Positions 30,457 to 33,001 of a DNA stretch of 33,001 bases are shown here, in pieces. The position numbers were made by a program, and so were the translations under genes. Position 1 is the first letter of the stretch; each line of letters opens with the position of its first letter. Location of the stretch: contig JAUIDM010000007.1 in assembly GCA_030428915.1 (NCBI GenBank), positions 1 through 33,001 on the forward strand. Direction: 5' to 3'. Under the pieces are notes generated by a model. That model saw only the letters and a list, made by a program, of their open reading frames with translations. It searched no databases and was not told the origin of the DNA. Source of the stretch: Alphaproteobacteria bacterium. GTDB taxonomy: Bacteria; Pseudomonadota; Alphaproteobacteria; Rhodobacterales; Rhodobacteraceae.

Positions 30457-31340
30457 GCAAATTCCGAATTCATATGGCGCGGCGCCAAGGTGAACTCAAA
30501 GCAAGAGAAAAAGGCTACGATGCCTTCCCCGTTGATCCGTTTGCGATCGCGGAGAGCGAAGACATCTTGGTCGAGCCAAAGGATCCGGGCCGGGTTGGCG
30601 TGAGCGGCGGGATCATCTTCCATGATGACAGCGTTGGCATCTTCTATGCGACCGATATCAAGAGCGAAGGGTTTCGCAGGTTTACCGTGGCTCACGAACT
30701 TGGCCACTATTTTCTTGAGGGGCATCCCGAGGAAATTCTGAAGACCGCTCCGATCCACATGTCCAGGGCCGGGTTTTCACAAGGGATGAGTTCGATAGAG
30801 CTTGAGGCGGATCATTTTGCGTCTGGTCTGCTCATGCCGTCGAAACTCGTGGGCGAGGTCATCGGGGAAAGCCGTGTCGGTCTGGATGGGATCATTGCGC
30901 TAAGTCAGCTGGCAGAGTGCTCGCTCACGGCTTCTGCCATCAGAGCCGCCGAATGTTGCGACTATCCGATGGCGGTTGTCGTCAGTTCCGGCGACAAAGT
31001 CGCATATGCGTTCTTGTCTGAAAGCTTCAAAAAGCTCGACAAGCTCACGTTCCTCAAGAAGGGTACTCCGCTGCCCCGAACCCATACCCTGCGGTTCAAC
31101 TCTGATACGCAAAACATCCGGTCCGCGCGCTCGATATGTGGACAGACCAGTCTTGCTAAATGGTTCTCTTGCGGGCGACGACTTGCGTTGGATGAAGAAG
31201 TCATAGGTCTCGGCGCTTACGGCTTCACTCTTACCATCCTTTCCAGCGAGGAACTTGCCGACGACCCTGATGACGAAGCCTACGAAGAAGAATCCTCATT
31301 GATTGAGAGCTGGACCCCCAAATTCGCGCGAGGTCGCTAG
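30453..31340 (+). CDS. ImmA/IrrE-family metalloprotease, CapP-like
   Basis: A 295-residue protein. The track start is a TTG that overlaps the repressor stop (TTGA); ATG 30474 is an alternative. The zinc motif HELGH (81-85) in FTVAHELGHYFLEGH and the downstream ELEADHFASGLLMP (118-120 region) form a complete ImmA/IrrE active site. The C-terminal 150 residues contain AVVVSSGDKVAYAFLSESFKKL and several Cys, consistent with the GAF-like sensory part seen in CapP/IrrE relatives. It probably cleaves the partner XRE repressor when a damage or infection signal appears, releasing CBASS expression. Confidence 0.87.
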   Translation: MSKFRIHMARRQGELKAREKGYDAFPVDPFAIAESEDILVEPKDPGRVGVSGGIIFHDDSVGIFYATDIKSEGFRRFTVAHELGHYFLEGHPEEILKTAPIHMSRAGFSQGMSSIELEADHFASGLLMPSKLVGEVIGESRVGLDGIIALSQLAECSLTASAIRAAECCDYPMAVVVSSGDKVAYAFLSESFKKLDKLTFLKKGTPLPRTHTLRFNSDTQNIRSARSICGQTSLAKWFSCGRRLALDEEVIGLGAYGFTLTILSSEELADDPDDEAYEEESSLIESWTPKFARGR

Positions 31341-31437
31341 CGTAGCCTTTCTCACCAACTTCCAGGTTCTCGTTGTGTATTTGACGCTGGAAGAAGGTAG
31401 TCCCGCGCGTAGAGCTTCGCCAAACCAGAGCCAGATT

Positions 31438-32019
31438 TCACTTTCGATCGTGGCGCTCTTTTGCCCATACGAAAGTCGTACCGACGGCAGCATTGGCTTG
31501 CTGCACGCTGAACACTTCCGGTTCGAACGCGCCCGCCCATTGCTTTGTATCGCGATGTTCCGGGTGGTGTTTGTCGGTCAGCGCGTCGAGAAACTCTTCG
31601 TAAGAGTAGGGTCCTCCACAGTCCTCTGGCGGGCAGGCTCGCTCTCCGTCAACACAGGCAGGAAAGTCCAGATCTGGTCTTCCGGTTGGTTTGCTAATCC
31701 TCTCAACGGTGACGAGATGCCGCCAGCCATCGCCGAAATCATAAGTGTATGTGAACTGACTGCCTTTCTTGACCAGCTTTCCAAGAGTAAACCTCTTCTC
31801 GTCCTTCCGTCCATCGGTAGGGTCCCAGCTGTCGTCACTTTCGTCGCGGGCCTCGAACCTGTCTTCGCCATTCTCGAACTCATGCAAATGATAGTCTTGC
31901 CAAGGCATAGCGCCCTGGAGAACGGAATGCAGGATGTCCAAGCTGATGTCATTCGGCACGAGGATACGGCGCCAGATGGCTGGTTTGATGCCAACCAGTT
32001 CGATTTTTAGCTCAATCAA
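31438..32019 (-). CDS. Plasmid pRiA4b ORF-3 family protein
   Basis: A 193-residue protein matching the pRiA4b ORF-3-like family. The hallmarks are the N-terminal IELVGIKPAIWRRILVPNDISLDILHSVLQGAMPWQDYHLHEF, then FTYTYDFGDGWRHLVTVERI, and the cysteine-containing CVDGERACPPEDCGGPYSYEEFLDAL. The family occurs on plasmids and in some transposons; function is not established. It converges on the CapP-like gene with about 100 bp between stops and ends the defence block. Confidence 0.9.
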   Translation of the reverse strand: MIELKIELVGIKPAIWRRILVPNDISLDILHSVLQGAMPWQDYHLHEFENGEDRFEARDESDDSWDPTDGRKDEKRFTLGKLVKKGSQFTYTYDFGDGWRHLVTVERISKPTGRPDLDFPACVDGERACPPEDCGGPYSYEEFLDALTDKHHPEHRDTKQWAGAFEPEVFSVQQANAAVGTTFVWAKERHDRK

Positions 32020-32705
32020 AGTGTGTCCCGCCTGTTTTAATGGCCCTGCCGTTGAAGTATTTTTTGATCCTTAAATTGAGGCATTCAAGGGGAACATTGG
32101 CCCCTCCTGCCCTTTGGTCAGGACCGCGCCCTACTCGGTCGGCTGCACGCAGCCGCCCTCCCCGAGCTGAAACGCCGCCTCTCCCTGCAACGTGCCGCTG
32201 GCCGTGCCGTCTCCTCCGGAGCCAGCCCGACCAGCCGTCGCATGGTCGTGGCAACGCTTCATCTCGGCCGTTCGGTAACGGTCGCTGGGGCAGGCGTGTG
32301 ACATCAGTGATCACGTACCTCGCGTCTCGGCCGGGGTTGGTCCTCGCTTTGCCGGACACGCAGCTCCGCGCCGCGATCATGGGTCGCAAGCGATGTCCGA
32401 CGACCGCCGGATTGCATTGGCCGCAGCTGGCAGAAGGCCGGTGATGGTCGCGCTGTGCAAATCCAAGCTTTCGGGCTGCCGTAGAGGGTCCGTTCGAAAT
32501 CCTGGTGATCCGAGCACGGTATCGATGCTTCGACGGTCTCCCTGGTGCTCTTCCAGACAACACACATCGGATTGCCACGAGAACCAGCCGTCGGGGCACA
32601 TGAGACAGGGTCAGGGAAAGCGCTGCCTCGTCCGGGTTCGGATCGGGGCAAGAGGTCAGAAGAAACATCGCACCCCGCCGCATCTTTGTCGGCAGTTCCT
32701 CCACC
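32020..32705. other. About 690 bp without a convincing gene
   Basis: Long but overlapping ORFs on both strands (for example 32012-32704 minus and 32393-32809 plus) show no domain, ribosome site or consistent codon pattern. A minus-strand segment (GKARTNP, then ARYVIT) faintly recalls IS1380-type transposases but is too short and broken to call. The GC-rich part near 32100-32260 has several small inverted repeats. Probably relic DNA before the second DUF736 leader. Confidence 0.4.
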
Positions 32706-33001
32706 TTCCTTCGCGGCCACCGCGCTTCTCCCGATGTCTGAGTTGCATGTCATGCTGGTCGCAGCTGTCGTCCCGCCCACAAAGGTTGTCGCCGATCTTT
32801 TTCCCCTGACCCTGCGGGCCATTCCTCGCGAAGCAAAAAGACCTGCGCCTGCCCCTCTCCGCTTCGCTTCGCCATCGGTGTGGCCGGGCCTTGGCCAGCT
32901 GCAAGGTGACCATCATTGCAACGCAAACAAGGAGAAGAGCAATGACCACGAACTGCATCAAATTCACCAGCGCCGACATCGAAACCGCCAAGGGCGTCGG
33001 C
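32706..33001 (+). repeat. Direct repeat copy B: DUF736 leader and gene start
   Basis: Matches 16233-16528 with four mismatches in the first 45 bases and none seen in the remaining 250. It includes the structured leader element (TTCCCCTGA at 32801, CATTCCTCGCG at 32820). Runs off the window end. Confidence 0.95.
32942..33001 (+). CDS. Second DUF736 gene, 5' part only (cut by window end)
   Basis: The first 20 codons (MTTNCIKFTSADIETAKGVG) are identical to the complete DUF736 gene at 16469, with the same AAGGAG ribosome site. Whether the gene is complete, recombinant or broken lies outside the window. Confidence 0.85.
   Translation, partial: MTTNCIKFTSADIETAKGVG

Noticed and set aside
32304-32601. 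Possible IS1380-type transposase fragment on the minus strand
   Set aside because: Only a short GKARTNP...ARYVIT stretch is reminiscent; neighbouring frames do not continue the family pattern, so the match may be chance.
1-33001. CRISPR arrays, tRNA or rRNA genes
   Set aside because: No regularly spaced short repeats, tRNA-like cloverleaf or rRNA sequence was seen anywhere in the window.

Overview
The window is high-GC alphaproteobacterial plasmid DNA. A repABC replicon, the copy-control RNA layout, the DUF736/DUF2493/DUF3768/strawberry-notch gene set, and a recombinase-DUF1403-ScpB trio together suggest Rhodobacterales (Roseobacter group) rather than a chromosome. This is judged from protein families, not from a database search.

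Layout. (1) 1-2.8 kb is a decayed edge: a gene tail, about 700 bp with no convincing gene, a complete IS3-family element, and an IS110-family transposase that is frameshifted and cut off at the IS3 border. (2) 3.0-15.2 kb is a co-oriented plasmid accessory island: a large ParB-like protein, small DUF proteins (DUF3768, DUF6878, DUF6915, two unknowns), a ParDE pair, a 1465-residue methyltransferase/strawberry-notch helicase, a Toprim primase-like protein and a DUF2493/SLOG protein. A HigBA pair and DUF736 follow. By family this resembles the early-expressed, possibly counter-defence cargo of conjugative elements. (3) 16.84-20.7 kb is the replicon. repA, repB and repC carry a parS palindrome before repA and two more inside repB, a counter-transcribed RNA between repB and repC, and an AT-rich candidate origin inside repC. 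(4) 20.7-23.4 kb holds a tyrosine recombinase with a candidate 12-7-12 crossover site in its promoter, DUF1403 and a plasmid ScpB; together these are likely maintenance functions. (5) 23.6-32.0 kb is a layered defence and addiction region: an excisionase-like antitoxin with a PIN toxin, an AbiE type IV toxin-antitoxin pair, and a three-gene CBASS operon (CD-NTase, E2-only conjugase, CapV phospholipase). Divergent from CBASS is an XRE repressor/ImmA-IrrE protease pair like CapH-CapP. A pRiA4b ORF-3 family gene closes the region. (6) At 32.7 kb the leader and start of DUF736 appear a second time, almost identical to 16.2-16.5 kb, so the replicon plus defence block lies between direct repeats.

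Main points for a second look: the E2-CBASS with its own CapH/CapP-like switch and an operator-like palindrome between -35 and -10; a CD-NTase tail that continues eight residues past a Gly-Gly; gene-end remnants that bracket the AbiE cassette and show module-by-module growth; the 16.5-kb block between DUF736 repeats; parS sites embedded in repB; a two-armed site at the recombinase; and a hairpin element with paired base changes in the leaders of DUF2493 and DUF736.
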